Of a stretch of 6,242 bases of DNA, positions 5,358 to 6,242 are shown in pieces. The notes under the pieces are model-generated. The model saw nothing but the letters and a program-made list of their open reading frames with translations, searched no databases and had not been told where the DNA came from. Origin of the DNA: an uncultured Pirellulaceae bacterium (lineage in GTDB: Bacteria > Planctomycetota > Planctomycetia > Pirellulales > Pirellulaceae); contig CAMYNE010000142.1 in the NCBI GenBank assembly GCA_947259675.1, positions 1 to 6,242 of the forward strand, given 5' to 3'. Each line of letters starts with the position of its first letter. The stretch's first letter is position 1. A program made the translations under genes and the position numbers.

Positions 5358-6242
5358 TTGTACGACGCACTACTCGCAGCAGATTTTGATAACGACACAA
5401 CGATAACGCGTTCTGGCGCTCCCGAGTTCCAGGACGCGGTTCAAAACGACATTCCGGCACTTGATCCGGATGCTCGAGATGAAAACGGTGTCGCAGCCAA
5501 AACCGGTGATGAAGAACTGCTTCCCGGGATTGATGAATCTGAATCATGGTCTGACGACCCGGTTCGGATGTACCTGACTCAAATGGGTGAGATTCCTCTT
5601 TTGACACGAACTCAAGAGATTACTCTCGCCAAAGAAATCGAAGATACGCGACGGGAATTTCGCACCAAGTTATTGGAGTGCGATTATGTCATCCAATCCG
5701 CCTACAAAACGCTGAAACGGGTTCATCGAGGCGAATTGCCTTTTGACCGGACCGTTCAAGTTTCCGTAACCGACCGTCTTGAAAAAGAACAAATTCTCGG
5801 TCGTATTCCGCATAACCTGAGAACGCTTGACGTTTTGTTCAAACGGAATCGGCGAGACTTCTTGATTGCATTTTCGAAAAGTCAAAGCAAGACGCGCCGT
5901 CGCACGGCCTGGGCGAATTTGGCCCGCCGTCGTCGCCGTGCAGTGCGCCTAATCGAAGAACTCGGTTTGCGGACTCAACGCATCGAGTCCATGATTCGCA
6001 CGATCGAAGATTTCAGCGCTCGCGTTGACGAACTCAAAGCAAAAATCGCAAAGCACAAAAAGACCAAAAAACCTGCAGCCGAACGACAGGAGTGGATCGT
6101 GGAAATGCGGAACATCCTGTTAGCATGCCAGGAATCGCCCGCCAGTTTGCGACATCGGGTGAAATTTCTTCGCCAGATTTATACCCAGTATCAAAAAGCC
6201 AAACGTGAACTTTCAGAAGGCAATTTGCGCTTGGTTGTTTCG
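5358..6242 (+). CDS. rpoD: Primary sigma-70 factor, N-terminal part (runs off right edge)
   Basis: An open frame of 295 codons reaches the right edge. Sigma factors direct RNA polymerase to promoters; this one has the layout of a primary (group 1 or closely related) sigma. Residues 1-67 are very acidic, with about 19 Asp/Glu against three Arg/Lys, and short for region 1.1. Region 1.2 is DDPVRMYLTQMGEIPLLTR at 66-84, followed by EITLAKEIE (87-95). A long, basic, helical non-conserved region (about 100-285) includes a run of five arginines at 190-194 and a Lys-rich stretch near 228-238. Region 2.1 begins with GNLRLVVS at 288-295, where the window ends. The start is TTG with GAGGAG seven bases upstream; TTG 5325 in the same frame lacks an SD. 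No ATG is available. The long structured region upstream suggests regulated expression. Identification as sigma-70 is firm; that it is the primary one is likely, not proven, because regions 2.2 to 4 are missing. Confidence 0.93.
   Translation, partial: MYDALLAADFDNDTTITRSGAPEFQDAVQNDIPALDPDARDENGVAAKTGDEELLPGIDESESWSDDPVRMYLTQMGEIPLLTRTQEITLAKEIEDTRREFRTKLLECDYVIQSAYKTLKRVHRGELPFDRTVQVSVTDRLEKEQILGRIPHNLRTLDVLFKRNRRDFLIAFSKSQSKTRRRTAWANLARRRRRAVRLIEELGLRTQRIESMIRTIEDFSARVDELKAKIAKHKKTKKPAAERQEWIVEMRNILLACQESPASLRHRVKFLRQIYTQYQKAKRELSEGNLRLVVS

Noticed and set aside
5332..5406. ATG-started 24-codon plus-strand ORF overlapping the rpoD start
   Set aside because: No SD precedes it, and the peptide has no support; the GAGGAG fits TTG 5358 instead. 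It could act as an upstream ORF, but nothing shows that.
5287..5607. Minus-strand frame of 106 codons overlapping the start of rpoD
   Set aside because: Antisense to the well-identified sigma factor; composition rich in His, Arg and Ser typical of shadow frames.

Overview
The window looks like chromosomal DNA from a planctomycete, probably a Pirellula- or Rhodopirellula-like member. This is inferred from protein character, not from a database match. The signs are a soluble Ser/Thr kinase with the N-terminal extension I associate with planctomycete kinases, a zinc-ribbon protein with two membrane segments, a secreted protein of unknown function, mostly poor Shine-Dalgarno (SD) sites, long spacers and moderate GC content.

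Layout. Positions 1-531 (minus) hold the 5' part of a secreted protein that runs off the left edge. Positions 532-893 are a mostly non-coding divergent spacer with one tiny ORF behind a very good SD and a 13-bp direct repeat. Positions 894-1172 (plus) encode a 92-residue basic, helical protein that ends at a strong intrinsic terminator (1207-1247). Positions 1440-2981 (plus) encode a Ser/Thr protein kinase with an apparently degenerate C-terminal receiver-like domain. It is followed after 39 bp by a class I SAM-dependent methyltransferase (3021-3812), probably in the same transcript. Convergent to these lies the zinc-ribbon/two-TM protein (3862-4413, minus). Positions 4414-5357 are about 940 bp without a convincing gene but rich in palindromes and hairpins. 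From 5358 to the right edge runs the N-terminal part of a primary-type sigma-70 factor (rpoD/sigA), starting at TTG behind a GAGGAG ribosome site.

How the parts may work together. The kinase and methyltransferase are the only clear pair, and their joint role is unknown. The kinase has all the main catalytic residues, whereas its receiver-like tail lacks the phospho-acceptor Asp, the switch Thr/Ser and the conserved Lys. It therefore probably acts as a binding or regulatory module rather than as a phosphorelay partner. The long structured stretch before the sigma factor is the most interesting non-coding part: it may be a separate small RNA or a regulatory leader of rpoD. Nothing in the window indicates a phage, transposon, CRISPR array, tRNA or rRNA gene.
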